Notes: a model not told the origin generated them from the letters alone. A DNA stretch of 64,000 nucleotides from Acetatifactor sp. (GCA_016290775.1 JAEEVF010000002.1:124001-188000), one strand, 5' to 3'. Numbered from the stretch's first letter, positions 17,503-26,404 are shown. Numbers and translations: made by a program.

Positions 17503-18684
17503 ATGAAGACAAGAGTTGCATTAATGTTTGGCGGAAAGAGCGTGGAGCATGAGGTTTCCGTCATTTCGGGAATTCAGGCGTACCTGAGCATGGACACGGA
17601 AAAATATGACGTGATCCCGGTGTACCTCACCAAGAAAAATGAGATGTACGTGGGCGAGAAGATCGGCAAGATCGAGTCCTACAAGAATATCGATGCGCTG
17701 CTGAAGGAGTCCCGGCGCGTGATCATGATGAATGAGAATGATCATATCATGCTGACGCCTTATCCGCAAAAGCTTTTCGGCAAGAAAGAGGCGCAGGAGA
17801 TCGACATTGTCTTCCCCGTGGTGCATGGCACGAACGTGGAGGATGGCGCGCTGCAAGGGTACTTCAAGACCCTCGGCGTTCCTTTCGTGGGCTGCGACGT
17901 GACGGCCTCCGCCGTTGGCATGGACAAGTTCATCATGAAGACGATCTTGAAGGAATATGACGTGCCACTGCTCGACGCGGCAGTATATAAACTCGCCGAC
18001 TATTCCGACATGGAAGGTCTGATGGACAAGATCGAAGCGAAGTTTGGCTATCCCGTGATCATCAAGCCCGTAAACCTTGGTTCCTCCGTGGGCATCAGCG
18101 TCGCGAAGACGCGCGTGGAGCTTGCCAATGCCATCGACGATTCCTTCCGTTACAGCACGAAGATCCTTGTGGAGCATGCGATCTCAAGCCTTCGCGAGAT
18201 CAACTGCGCGGTGCTTGGCGATGAGAATGAAGCCATCGCTTCCGAATGTGAAGAGCCCTTGCACACCAAGGACATTTTGAGCTATGAGGACAAATATGTC
18301 AGCAATGCCAAGGGGAGCGGCTCCAAGGGCATGGCCAGCGTGGCAAGAAAGATCCCTGCGGACCTGACCCCTGAGCAGAGAGAGGAAGTACGCGAGCTTG
18401 CGGTTCGTTCCTTCCAGGCACTGGGCTGCAACGGCGTTGCAAGAATTGATTTCATGATCGACGAAGAGACTGGAAAGCTTTATTTCAACGAGATCAACAC
18501 GATCCCCGGATCCCTTGCGTTCTATCTTTGGGAGCCCATCGGCATTCCTTACAAGGAGCTCCTTGACCGCATGATCCAGCTCGCCTTCAAGAGAAAGCGC
18601 ACGGAAAGCGCCCTGACCTTCACCTTCGACACAAACATCCTGAATACCGCAAGCTTTGGCGGCAGCAAGGGCGGGAAGCTATAA
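17503..18684 (+). CDS. ddl: D-alanine--D-alanine ligase
   Basis: Makes the D-Ala-D-Ala dipeptide for peptidoglycan. It has 393 residues when started at 17503, where GGAGG stands 8 bases upstream. GGKSVEHEVSVISG, the ATP-grasp PVIIKPVNLGSSVGIS and FNEINTIPGSLAFYLW are diagnostic. The omega loop reads SYEDKYVSNAKG. Its Lys-Tyr pair (K264-Y265) is the one found in true D-Ala-D-Ala ligases, not the sequence of VanA-type D-lactate ligases. I therefore expect an ordinary Ddl product. A 30-residue C-terminal tail is longer than in E. coli. The next gene encodes a D,D-dipeptidase that would hydrolyse the same product. Confidence 0.93.
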   Translation: MKTRVALMFGGKSVEHEVSVISGIQAYLSMDTEKYDVIPVYLTKKNEMYVGEKIGKIESYKNIDALLKESRRVIMMNENDHIMLTPYPQKLFGKKEAQEIDIVFPVVHGTNVEDGALQGYFKTLGVPFVGCDVTASAVGMDKFIMKTILKEYDVPLLDAAVYKLADYSDMEGLMDKIEAKFGYPVIIKPVNLGSSVGISVAKTRVELANAIDDSFRYSTKILVEHAISSLREINCAVLGDENEAIASECEEPLHTKDILSYEDKYVSNAKGSGSKGMASVARKIPADLTPEQREEVRELAVRSFQALGCNGVARIDFMIDEETGKLYFNEINTIPGSLAFYLWEPIGIPYKELLDRMIQLAFKRKRTESALTFTFDTNILNTASFGGSKGGKL

Positions 18685-18726
18685 TAACGTTATTTTGGGC
18701 GTAACCCAGGAAGGGGGCATGATCAA

Positions 18727-19470
18727 ATGGATCGGAACACATCGCGCATGATCCCTCACGTGGAAGATCCCGCAAGGTATGAACTGCGGGACTTTCAGAC
18801 ACAAGAATTTGTGGAGATCGTGCCAAACGAAAAATTGGACATTGAGATGCAATACCCCGTCTTGGGCATGCAAAACGCGGAAGCGAAATGTTTCCTTCGA
18901 AAGGAAGTTGCCGAGCGCCTGCAAAAGGCTGCGGAGGGGCTACCTGAAGGGTACAAGTTCCGCATCTGGGATGCCTGGCGCCCCTTTGCGCTCCAGCGCG
19001 AATTATATGAAGTCTACTCCAAGGACGTCATTCGCGATTTCCATTTGGAGAATGTTTCCGAAGAGGAGCGAAACGCCGTGATCCGCGGCTTTGTCTCTGA
19101 CCCGATCCCGGACAGAGAGGTTCCGCCGGCCCATACCACGGGCGGCGCCGTCGACCTGACGATCCTTGATGCGGACGGCAACGAACTCGACATGGGCACG
19201 AAGTTTGACGCCTTTACCACCAGAACCATCACCGACTTTTTTGAGAACGACGAGATCATATCCAATCAAGATCCGCGCTGGAATGAGGCACACGTCAAGG
19301 AAATCCGAGAGAACAGACGCCTTCTTTACTGGCTGATGACGGACGCGGGCTTTACGAACCTGCCTTCCGAATGGTGGCATTTTGATTTTGGAGATCGCAA
19401 TTGGGCCTATTATAACGAATGCCCCGCAATTTACCGGGGAGCGTTCACAAAGGAGGAATTCCATGGCTAA
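18727..19470 (+). CDS. VanX/DdpX-type D-Ala-D-Ala dipeptidase
   Basis: Zinc peptidase of family M15D that cleaves D-Ala-D-Ala. The core motifs are complete: RIWDAWRPFALQ, then HTTGGAVDL with H136 and D143, and EWWHFDFGD with base E215 and ligand H218. The H-x6-D and E-x2-H spacing is as in VanX. There is no signal peptide, so it is cytosolic like VanX. Length is 247 residues, slightly longer than VanX. It lies 42 bases after ddl and overlaps the next gene by 8 bases. No vanH, vanRS or D-lactate-type ligase is present, so wall recycling or growth on D-Ala dipeptide fits better than glycopeptide resistance. Confidence 0.85.
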   Translation: MDRNTSRMIPHVEDPARYELRDFQTQEFVEIVPNEKLDIEMQYPVLGMQNAEAKCFLRKEVAERLQKAAEGLPEGYKFRIWDAWRPFALQRELYEVYSKDVIRDFHLENVSEEERNAVIRGFVSDPIPDREVPPAHTTGGAVDLTILDADGNELDMGTKFDAFTTRTITDFFENDEIISNQDPRWNEAHVKEIRENRRLLYWLMTDAGFTNLPSEWWHFDFGDRNWAYYNECPAIYRGAFTKEEFHG

Positions 19471-20881
19471 TGAGAATAAAGTAAATGACCATGACGCCAA
19501 GCAGCAAAAGCGGATCAACAAGCAAAACAAAAAGCTGGGCTACATCCTGCTTTATGTTGGCGTGTTTGTCCTGATCGTGCTGGGCGAGGTCTTTTTGTTT
19601 TTCAGCGACCCAAACACTTCGCTGATGGACCTTCTCAAGGATACTGTCGGGAATCTGATGGGCGTGCTCGCGGCATTCCTTGTGTTTGACGTGGCACACG
19701 AATGGATGTCGAAGGAAAGCTATGCTTCCGAAATCTCGGAGCAGATCCTGGACACTTTGATGTACCATCCCGAGGCCATGGAGCTTTATGAAAACGACCA
19801 GAAGAAGGTGTTTGTCAACGCCTTTATCGGCTCCATCGTAAAGGACAAGGACGCGGCGGAGATGATCGAGAACCATCTGGACACTTATCTCCTTACGCCC
19901 GAGGATTTCAAGCAGAAGCCGAACCTGACTGCAGGCGACTGCCGCATCAAGACGGCATTTTCCTATCGCTTCGTCCTCGAGACCGAGCGTACGCAGGCCT
20001 TCCAGACCCTCCGCTCAGATGCGAAGAAGGATCCATATTTTTACGTGCAGGAAGAGCTGAATTATACCGTGAAATATCTGGATCAAAAGGGAAATAACAT
20101 GAACAGCGAGTTCGTGAAGATCGGCCTGATCTATGATAACGGCGGGCTCGACGCGTTCCTGCGCAGCAGCAAGAACGGCGAGGAGAGAGAAGTCTTCAAG
20201 AATTGTATCTTCCGTGAAATCTTAGACATCGTGCCCGAGGATAAGGCCATTTTCCGTGAGTTGCAGGACAGCGAGCACTCCGGCGAACTTATAAAACTCG
20301 CACACAGAATGTTCCGGCCGCACCTTACCATCGACCGCACCAAGGGCGAGCTTTACAATGTCGAGGTCGGGAATTACAAGGGCCGCGACTATGGCCTGCT
20401 CTTTACCTTCAAGGTGGCGCATGACCAGAATGCGACAGAGCACGACGTATCGCTCATTTTCCACATGCCCAAGCGCTGGGACAGCATCATCGAGGTGGCG
20501 CTGGTGGAGCCCACGAAGGATCCGCAGATCTCCATCAGCTACAACGAGGATGCCATGGACGTCGAGATGTACTCCTTCCTGAATAAGGGCGACGCGTCCT
20601 CCTACGACAACACTCTTGAGGAGGAAAACGGCGTTTACAGCATCGCCCTCTCGAACGAATGGGTATATCCCATGAGCGGGACCGTCTTCTTCGTGCGGAA
20701 GGACTACCGCATCCGTGAGAAGGAAGAAGTAATGCGCGACATCCAGCCCGAGGAAAACATCAAAGAGAATCCTGAGGACAAGCCTGAAGCCAAGGCAGAA
20801 GAAAAGCCCGAGGAGCCTAAGAAGACCGACACCGCCAGCGGCAAACCCCTCGTTCGTGCCAATGGGGACGGTTCTTTTTGA
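19463..20881 (+). CDS. Membrane-anchored hypothetical protein
   Basis: 472 residues from ATG 19463, 7 bases after AGGAGG; it overlaps the dipeptidase stop. A basic N-terminus, two hydrophobic segments (about 25-45 and 60-75) and a large soluble domain follow. The last 40 residues are Glu/Pro/Lys-rich (EDKPEAKAEEKPEEPKK). The final codons (VRANGDGSF, stop) are encoded by a truncated copy of the dispersed GTGCCAGTGGGGACGG repeat. I recognise no family. Translational coupling to the VanX-type gene suggests a link to the envelope. Confidence 0.6.
   Translation: MANENKVNDHDAKQQKRINKQNKKLGYILLYVGVFVLIVLGEVFLFFSDPNTSLMDLLKDTVGNLMGVLAAFLVFDVAHEWMSKESYASEISEQILDTLMYHPEAMELYENDQKKVFVNAFIGSIVKDKDAAEMIENHLDTYLLTPEDFKQKPNLTAGDCRIKTAFSYRFVLETERTQAFQTLRSDAKKDPYFYVQEELNYTVKYLDQKGNNMNSEFVKIGLIYDNGGLDAFLRSSKNGEEREVFKNCIFREILDIVPEDKAIFRELQDSEHSGELIKLAHRMFRPHLTIDRTKGELYNVEVGNYKGRDYGLLFTFKVAHDQNATEHDVSLIFHMPKRWDSIIEVALVEPTKDPQISISYNEDAMDVEMYSFLNKGDASSYDNTLEEENGVYSIALSNEWVYPMSGTVFFVRKDYRIREKEEVMRDIQPEENIKENPEDKPEAKAEEKPEEPKKTDTASGKPLVRANGDGSF
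20856..20880. repeat. Truncated copy of the GTGCCAGTGGGGACGG repeat
   Basis: GTGCCAATGGGGACGGTTCTTTTTG matches one arm of the repeats at 48881 and 50175 with one mismatch. It overlaps the 3' end of the preceding gene and supplies its stop codon. Confidence 0.8.
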
Positions 20882-20882
20882 C

Positions 20883-21752
20883 TCATTTTAAACCGTATCT
20901 CGTCTCAAGAAGCTTGCCGACATGGCGCTTTTCGAAGAACATATCCTTATTCATCAGAACGATCACGATCGCCACGACCGTCACGACAAGGGTCTCCACG
21001 CACTTTGTCTCAGGTGTCATGGCGATCTTTTCTTGCATCAGATTAATGAACATATGATAGATGATGCAGGCCAGAATGGAACGATCGCTGACAAGATATA
21101 CCCAAGTGATGATAAAGCCCATGGGAACGGCGCTGACAAAGAAGTTTACCACAAAGAGGGGGTTCACCATCAGTCCTGCGTGGTAGGTTCCCTGGATGAA
21201 GATCAGAGGGAAGTGCCAAAGTGCCCACAGGGCGCCGAAAAGAAGGGACTCCCAGAACCAGTTCATATACTGGCCGATGGAGTCTTCGCAATAGCCCTTC
21301 CAGCCAACTTCCTCGATGATCGCTGCGAGGGTCACGGTCGCAAATGCGCCAAAGACGCCGACGCCGGTAAAGGAAAAGTCTTCCGTGAGCGCGAACTGGG
21401 AAAGGGGCTGCCCAAAGAGAAGGGAGAGCAGGATGGATGCTACGACGATCCCCGCGAACTGCACGATCGCCCAAAACACATTGATCCACTTCACTTTATA
21501 AAGCCCGATCAGCTTGACCTTCAGGTCCTTCTTCAAAAGCGGGCTCTTCGACGCCAGCACAAACACCGTCGACACCACGGCCGGCGCAAAACAACCGATG
21601 GCCATCAGAAAACCGCCGATCTTTTCATCCACAAAGCATGCGGGGATCCAGAATATCCACGTGAACACATATGCAAGGATGAAGAACAGTACCGGACGAT
21701 ACCGATAAGGCTTTGCCTCTCCATTTTTGATCTCCGTTTCATTTCGATTCAT
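20883..21752 (-). CDS. CPBP-family intramembrane protease (CAAX/Abi type)
   Basis: 289 residues from ATG 21752, with GGAGG 8 bases upstream; a TTG further upstream is rejected. It has about eight membrane helices. The signature EEVGWKGYCED (EExxxK, where R is more usual) and FGALWALWHFPL, with the conserved His, are present, then a late NFFVSAVPMGF helix. Such proteins process prenylated or bacteriocin peptides or give self-immunity; the target here is unknown. It lies 15 bases after the MFS gene in a tetR-MFS-CPBP unit. Its stop is 1 base from that of the convergent neighbour. Confidence 0.85.
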   Translation of the reverse strand: MNRNETEIKNGEAKPYRYRPVLFFILAYVFTWIFWIPACFVDEKIGGFLMAIGCFAPAVVSTVFVLASKSPLLKKDLKVKLIGLYKVKWINVFWAIVQFAGIVVASILLSLLFGQPLSQFALTEDFSFTGVGVFGAFATVTLAAIIEEVGWKGYCEDSIGQYMNWFWESLLFGALWALWHFPLIFIQGTYHAGLMVNPLFVVNFFVSAVPMGFIITWVYLVSDRSILACIIYHMFINLMQEKIAMTPETKCVETLVVTVVAIVIVLMNKDMFFEKRHVGKLLETRYGLK

Positions 21753-21767
21753 TCGATTATCCTCCAA

Positions 21768-22997
21768 TCAATTATTTTCCAATTCCCGAATGCTTTTCGG
21801 GATCCAGACAAACGTCGCCGTGACGGCAAGCAGCACGCCTCCGATCATGACGACCATGGCCGCGCCACGTCCGACGCCGCAATCCAATACCTTGCCCAGA
21901 AGGTCCGCCGCCGCGCCGCAAACTCCGTAGGCGACGACATATCCCAGCTGAGAGATAAACCCGATCATGCCCCAGACGCGCCCCTGCGCCTCATCCGGGA
22001 TGTTTGTTCGCGCAAGGTAGTCCAGGCAGTTGTTCGCGAAGGGCAGCGTCGCAAAAAAGAGAAACCCAAACGCGCAGACGATGAATATATTTTCGAACAG
22101 GCTAAACCCGAACATGAAGACGCCGCACAGCATGAGCGCGAGGCCGAGTGTCCTGACGTAATGGCCCTTCAGCCCTTTGAACCCCAGAATCACGCCGCTG
22201 ATTAGCATGCCGCAGGCGCAGACTGTCTCGGCGATGCCGAGCGTCGTTTCATCCGCGAAGGACAAAATGAGCGGCTTTTCCAGGACCTGCAGGATTCCCA
22301 TGAAAAGCGTCACGGCGGAAGAGAGCGCCACCAGTGGCAGCAGTCCTTTTTTGCGGCGGAGCACCCGCCAGCCTTCCTTCATGCTCTGGAAGAACGCCTC
22401 CCGCTTTTCCGCGGGCTTTGCATTCAGCCCCTTTCGCACGACTGCCGCGCTCAGGATCGTAAGGAAAAAGGTGCAAACGTCAATGACGAGCAGGAGCTTG
22501 ATGTCGCTGATCGCGATCAGGAATCCCGCGATCACCGGCGAGAAGAGGTACCTTGCACTTCCCGCGAGTGAGATCAGCCCGTTCGCCCTCGAGAACTCCT
22601 CCTTGGTCAGAAGGTCCGTGATCGTCGCACGGTAGGAGGGCTCGAGCAGCGCTGAAAATACGGCGCTAAAGGATACGCCAATGCAGATCTGTGTGAGCGA
22701 AGCACTGCCGCGTAGCATGCAAAACAGGATGTAAAGGACGCCGAGTGCTGAGCATCCGTCCCCGATCATCATGAGGAGTCTTCTGTCATATCTGTCCGCC
22801 AGCACGCCGGACGGAACGGAGAGCAGCAGGGTCGGAAGAAAGCCAAGCAGCGTTACGAGCGCCGTGCCGGAGGCGCTTCCCGTCTCCCGAAACACATATA
22901 CGCCAAGGCCAAAGCTGGTCAGTCCCCCGCCGATCGAGGAGACGAGCTCGCCCGACCAAAGCAGCAGGAACTTCCGAAAGTTCTTTTTCTCACTCAT
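21768..22997 (-). CDS. MFS drug-efflux-type transporter
   Basis: 409 residues from ATG 22997, with GAGGG upstream; the ATG overlaps the tetR stop (ATGA). Twelve hydrophobic helices are seen. GVLADRYDRRLLMMIGD is the cytoplasmic loop 2-3 motif A, and TNIPDEAQGRVWGMIGF resembles the loop 10-11 text of macrolide-efflux (MefA-like, DHA3) proteins. Proton-driven efflux of a drug or lipid is likely. Coupling to TetR predicts induction by the exported compound. Confidence 0.88.
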   Translation of the reverse strand: MSEKKNFRKFLLLWSGELVSSIGGGLTSFGLGVYVFRETGSASGTALVTLLGFLPTLLLSVPSGVLADRYDRRLLMMIGDGCSALGVLYILFCMLRGSASLTQICIGVSFSAVFSALLEPSYRATITDLLTKEEFSRANGLISLAGSARYLFSPVIAGFLIAISDIKLLLVIDVCTFFLTILSAAVVRKGLNAKPAEKREAFFQSMKEGWRVLRRKKGLLPLVALSSAVTLFMGILQVLEKPLILSFADETTLGIAETVCACGMLISGVILGFKGLKGHYVRTLGLALMLCGVFMFGFSLFENIFIVCAFGFLFFATLPFANNCLDYLARTNIPDEAQGRVWGMIGFISQLGYVVAYGVCGAAADLLGKVLDCGVGRGAAMVVMIGGVLLAVTATFVWIPKSIRELENN

Positions 22998-23599
22998 TGC
23001 TCGGGCCCTCTGCCGATCAGCATCCGCACAAACTCCATGGTTCCGGGCTTTGCGCCGAGAAGCTTCTCGCACATATCAATGAAGACGGCGATGATGGCCG
23101 GCGTCACTTCGCCTTCGTCAAGGAATTCATTGCAGGCAATCAGCAGGAGCTTGATCCTTTCCGGAATGTTATCACACTGGAAGATTCCTTCGCGGACGCC
23201 TTCCTCCGCCACCTCGGCGAGGAGCGGCGTCACCTTCTCCACGAGCTTTTTCTTGATCTTATTATGCATCAGCACGTTCTCAGGCTGCATCAATGCGCCC
23301 TCGATCGACTGCTCCTCGGCGCTCGGATGGATCGATGCGATGATCCCGATGATCTTCTCCGGCACGGAGATCGGCGCGGTAAGCACTTGCTTTGCGGCCT
23401 CCGTCTCCTGATCGATCATCATCCCGATGACCTCCTCAAGCGTCTGCTCCTTGCTTTCGAAATAATAGTAATAGGTGCCCTTTGCAATCCCGGCTGCTTC
23501 AATGATGTCATCCACGCTTGTGTTCTCATACCCCTTGGTTATAAACAGCTTGTATGCGATCTGCAAGAGCTCTAGCTTTCTTCTTTCTCCCTTTTTCAT
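22994..23599 (-). CDS. TetR-family repressor
   Basis: 201 residues. Start at 23599 (MKKGERRKLEL), with GTGAGG 8-9 bases upstream. The N-terminal helix-turn-helix LQIAYKLFITKGYENTSVDDIIEAAGIAKGTYYYYFESKEQTL is classical. The C-terminal ligand domain is unassigned. It is translationally coupled to the MFS gene. Two near-identical palindromes flank its own promoter, so autorepression and control of the divergent side are likely. Confidence 0.92.
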   Translation of the reverse strand: MKKGERRKLELLQIAYKLFITKGYENTSVDDIIEAAGIAKGTYYYYFESKEQTLEEVIGMMIDQETEAAKQVLTAPISVPEKIIGIIASIHPSAEEQSIEGALMQPENVLMHNKIKKKLVEKVTPLLAEVAEEGVREGIFQCDNIPERIKLLLIACNEFLDEGEVTPAIIAVFIDMCEKLLGAKPGTMEFVRMLIGRGPEQ

Positions 23600-23654
23600 T
23601 TGGTGATACACCTCACTTTCGATGAACCTTTGATTGATATCACAATGCTATTTT

Positions 23655-23722
23655 CGACTATCGGTCGGTTTTATAATACAATGTCTTTTTCCATATGTCA
23701 AGAGAAAATCGACTGATAGTCG
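23655..23722 (-). promoter_or_regulatory. tetR promoter with twin operators
   Basis: On the minus strand TTGACA (23696-23701), 17 bases, TATTAT (23673-23678). CGACTATCGGTCG (23655-23667) lies just after the -10 and CGACTGATAGTCG (23710-23722) just before the -35. The two are reverse complements with one mismatch, and each is itself nearly palindromic. Binding at both could wrap the promoter and repress the operon. Confidence 0.85.
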
Positions 23723-23818
23723 AAAAATTTTTTTGAGGGATAATTCGCCGAAAATTTTTATAAAATCCCCGACACATGCGTGGGTTTGATTGTATTATAA
23801 GTATAAGGGGGTGAGAGC

Positions 23819-24322
23819 ATGCGAACCGAAGAGGAGATCACTGAAATCTATGAACGGTATATGAAAACGGTATACCGCGTGTGCTTTGCATATATGAAGA
23901 ATGCCGCCGAAACGGAGGATGCCGTGCAGGAGACGTTCTTTCGGCTGATCCGAAAGGACCCGCGCTTTGAGAGCGCGGAGCATGAGAAGGCTTGGCTGAT
24001 CCGGACGGCGTCGAATGTTTGCAAGAACATGCTAAAGCATCCGTCCAGAAGACATGAGGACACCTGGGACCATGCGGAGCTCCAGGGCGCGGACCGCCCC
24101 GAGACGCAGCGAGCGGACCACCCCGAGGTGTCGGATGTGCTGCAGGCTATTACTGGGCTGCCGAACAAATATAAAACAGTCATTTATCTCTATTATTACG
24201 AAGGCTATGACAGCGCGCAGATCGCGAAGCTCTTGAAAAAACCGAATTCAACGGTACGCAATTACCTGCGCGAGGCACGGCTACTCCTAAAAGAAAGGTT
24301 GGGTGAAGAATATGAAAAGTGA
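23819..24322 (+). CDS. ECF-type RNA polymerase sigma factor
   Basis: 167 residues. Region 2 reads YMKTVYRVCFAYMKNAAETEDAVQETFFRLI and AWLIRTASNVCKNML. Region 4 reads LPNKYKTVIYLYYYEGYDSAQIAKLLKKPNSTVRNYLREARLLLKE. A 25-residue acidic linker joins them. AAGGGGGTGA precedes the ATG. The next gene starts inside its end and encodes a probable membrane anti-sigma factor, the usual arrangement. Confidence 0.93.
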   Translation: MRTEEEITEIYERYMKTVYRVCFAYMKNAAETEDAVQETFFRLIRKDPRFESAEHEKAWLIRTASNVCKNMLKHPSRRHEDTWDHAELQGADRPETQRADHPEVSDVLQAITGLPNKYKTVIYLYYYEGYDSAQIAKLLKKPNSTVRNYLREARLLLKERLGEEYEK

Positions 24323-25178
24323 GGATATGATCATGGCGTGGGATCAGGCGCTTCCAAGCGATGACGCGAAGGCGCGCATGCTCGGCGAAATCCTTCGCTT
24401 CCGAAACGAATATGCGAAGAAGGCTCGCCCCGTTCCAGCTGAGAAGTCAAGCGACAGGCTTGAAGACGGCGCATCTGTCGCGAAGGCTCGCCCCGCCTTG
24501 GCGAAGAGATATGCCTTAATCGCTGCGGCGTGTGCCCTTGCGGTCTTTGTCCTGTGCGTTGGCGCAGTGCAGGCCGGAATCCTGAAGAAAGCATATAAAT
24601 TCGACCTTCCAAACGGTCAGGTGGTCGCATTCAGACCAGGGAGCTATGCAGGCGCGGACGCAATGTACGCCTATAATGATGCGGTCGTTCAGCGGGCGAT
24701 CTCCGACGAGGAGTGGCAGGCCCTCTTCCCGACGCTTTCCGGGATCCTTGACGGATTTGCGATCTTCAAGGTCGACACGGGCGAGCTCCTTCATTTTGAA
24801 GGATGGGTTGCGAGCGAAGAGCGGTATTTCACCAATGATGCGGGCGTGACGATGCGCGTCGTGGGCGGCGTCGGGCGGCTTCAGGTCCTCGCGTCTAAAA
24901 GCGGCCTGCCCGTCAGCGACACCGTGATCAGCGGGAATGAAAGCATGACGGAGATTAACGGCGTACCCGTAAAAACAGGCTATTCCACCTCCAAGCCAAA
25001 CAGCAAGGGATCGCGGACCGTCATCTTCTTCGCGGAATTTGAGCAAAACGATGCGACGATTTTCCTCTCTTTTTCCGGCGATGCCAAAGAGAGCAAGCAA
25101 GTCGGCGAGCACCTTTCCGAGATCGTCTACATTATGATCACGAACGGAGCCCCAGATCTCACCTCTGTGACATATTGA
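24312..25178 (+). CDS. Probable anti-sigma factor with one membrane helix
   Basis: 288 residues from ATG 24312 (GTG 24303 is an alternative); it overlaps the sigma gene by 11 bases. The N-terminal 65 residues are cytosolic and start with MKSEDMIMAWDQALPSDDAKARML. One membrane helix follows (YALIAAACALAVFVLCVGAVQ), then an extracytoplasmic domain of about 190 residues. The order is that of a membrane anti-sigma factor, and the coupling supports it. A DUF4367-like sensor is possible for the outer domain, but no clear family signature is seen. Confidence 0.7.
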   Translation: MKSEDMIMAWDQALPSDDAKARMLGEILRFRNEYAKKARPVPAEKSSDRLEDGASVAKARPALAKRYALIAAACALAVFVLCVGAVQAGILKKAYKFDLPNGQVVAFRPGSYAGADAMYAYNDAVVQRAISDEEWQALFPTLSGILDGFAIFKVDTGELLHFEGWVASEERYFTNDAGVTMRVVGGVGRLQVLASKSGLPVSDTVISGNESMTEINGVPVKTGYSTSKPNSKGSRTVIFFAEFEQNDATIFLSFSGDAKESKQVGEHLSEIVYIMITNGAPDLTSVTY

Positions 25179-25237
25179 ACCACTGGCACAGGGAAGTTTC
25201 TTGCTCTTTGAACTTGGCGGGTTTTTCCATCTGGTAA

Positions 25238-25266
25238 TTGCGATTTTCGGGGAAATATGCTATACT
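25238..25266 (+). promoter_or_regulatory. Promoter of the short guaA
   Basis: TTGCGA (25238-25243), 17 bases, TATACT (25261-25266) with a TGC extended -10. Confidence 0.75.
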
Positions 25267-25278
25267 TTCTTTATTGTA

Positions 25279-25309
25279 GCCGCGGGCCCATTCGAAGGAC
25301 GGCCGCGGC
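25279..25309 (+). promoter_or_regulatory. GC-rich leader hairpin before the short guaA
   Basis: GCCGCGG (25279-25285) pairs with CCGCGGC (25303-25309), with an inner GCC/GGC-like extension, about 10 bases after the predicted transcript start. There is no T run and no purine-riboswitch core. It may protect the mRNA end. Confidence 0.45.
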
Positions 25310-25346
25310 AAAATGATAGAAAATCATATAAAAACAGGAGGAAGTT

Positions 25347-26327
25347 ATGGCAGACGTAAGACCGGAATCAATGGAAAGAATTACCACGCCCGAGCTCGCA
25401 AAGGCATTCATCGACGAGCAGGTTGAGGCAGTGAAGAAGCAGGTGGGAGACAAGAAGGTGCTCCTGGCTTTGTCCGGAGGCGTTGACTCCTCCGTTGTGG
25501 CAGCGCTCCTCATCAAGGCGATCGGCAAGAACCTTGTGTGCGTGCACGTAAACCACGGCCTGCTGCGTAAAGGCGAACCCGAGCAGGTGATCGAAGTGTT
25601 CAAGAATCAGATGGATGCGAACCTGATCTATATCGACGCTACGGATCGTTTCCTTGACAAGCTTGCAGGCGTTGCAGAGCCCGAGAAGAAGCGTAAGATC
25701 ATCGGCGAGGAATTCATCCGCGTATTCGAGGAAGAGGCGAGAAAGCTTCAGGACGTTGATTTCCTGGCACAGGGAACCATCTATCCCGACATTCTGGAAT
25801 CCGGTCCCGTAAAGGCACACCACAATGTTGGCGGACTTCCTGAGGATATTCATTTTGAGGGTCTTGTAGAGCCCATCAAGCTTCTGTTCAAGGATGAGGT
25901 TCGCGTGATCGGTCGCGAGCTTGGCCTTCCCACCGGCATGGTTGAGCGTCAGCCGTTCCCCGGCCCCGGACTTGGCGTGCGTTGCACCGGCGCCATCACC
26001 AGAGATCGTCTTGAGGCACTTCGTGAATCCGATGCGATCCTTCGCGAAGAGTTCGCAAAGGCAGGCCTTGAAGGCAAGGTTTGGCAGTACTTCACCATCG
26101 TTCCCGACTATAAATCCGTTGGCGTAAAGAATGGCCTTCGCAGCTTCGAGTGGCCTTGCATCATCCGCGCCGTGAACACCAAGGATGCCATGACCGCAAC
26201 CATCGAGGAGATCCCTTATTCCCTCCTCGCCAAGATCGTAAGCCGCATCACCAGCGAAGTTCCCGGCATCAACAGAGTCCTCTACGACCTCACTCCCAAG
26301 CCCACCGGCACCATTGAGTGGGAATAA
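25347..26327 (+). CDS. Short GMP synthase (ATP-pyrophosphatase and dimerisation domains only)
   Basis: 326 residues, similar to the C-terminal part of the GuaA at 2868. PP-loop [48 protein letters not shown] and the end KPTGTIEWE are all present. The whole glutamine amidotransferase domain is absent, and no separate amidotransferase gene is adjacent. It could use free ammonia, or borrow glutaminase activity from another protein as the archaeal two-subunit enzymes do. AGGAGG is well placed, and the gene has its own promoter and codon use typical of expressed genes. Its last 12 bases are the integration site of the island that follows. Confidence 0.9.
   Translation: MADVRPESMERITTPELAKAFIDEQVEAVKKQVGDKKVLLALSGGVDSSVVAALLIKAIGKNLVCVHVNHGLLRKGEPEQVIEVFKNQMDANLIYIDATDRFLDKLAGVAEPEKKRKIIGEEFIRVFEEEARKLQDVDFLAQGTIYPDILESGPVKAHHNVGGLPEDIHFEGLVEPIKLLFKDEVRVIGRELGLPTGMVERQPFPGPGLGVRCTGAITRDRLEALRESDAILREEFAKAGLEGKVWQYFTIVPDYKSVGVKNGLRSFEWPCIIRAVNTKDAMTATIEEIPYSLLAKIVSRITSEVPGINRVLYDLTPKPTGTIEWE
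26316..26327 (+). other. attL, left 12-bp core
   Basis: GAGTGGGAATAA encodes the last residues Glu-Trp-Glu and stop of the short GuaA. It is identical to 41813-41824. Confidence 0.88.
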
Positions 26328-26386
26328 TACCCGCGCTCTCAAAAACCCAGTATTTATGCTGGTTGCAAGCATATTTGCTTAGTACG

Positions 26387-26404
26387 TGACAACAAAATGA
26401 CAAC
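26387..26404 (+). other. Left arm-type integrase sites
   Basis: TGACAAC at 26387-26393 and again at 26398-26404, start-to-start 11 bp. The same pair with the same spacing occurs at 41694-41711 near the right end. Paired direct heptamers near both ends are what the N-terminal arm-binding domain of Tn916/lambda-type integrases recognises. Confidence 0.75.

Noticed and set aside
17503..19470. Vancomycin resistance operon
   Set aside because: The ligase has the Lys-Tyr omega-loop pair of ordinary D-Ala-D-Ala ligases, and vanH, vanR and vanS are missing; only the dipeptidase is van-like.
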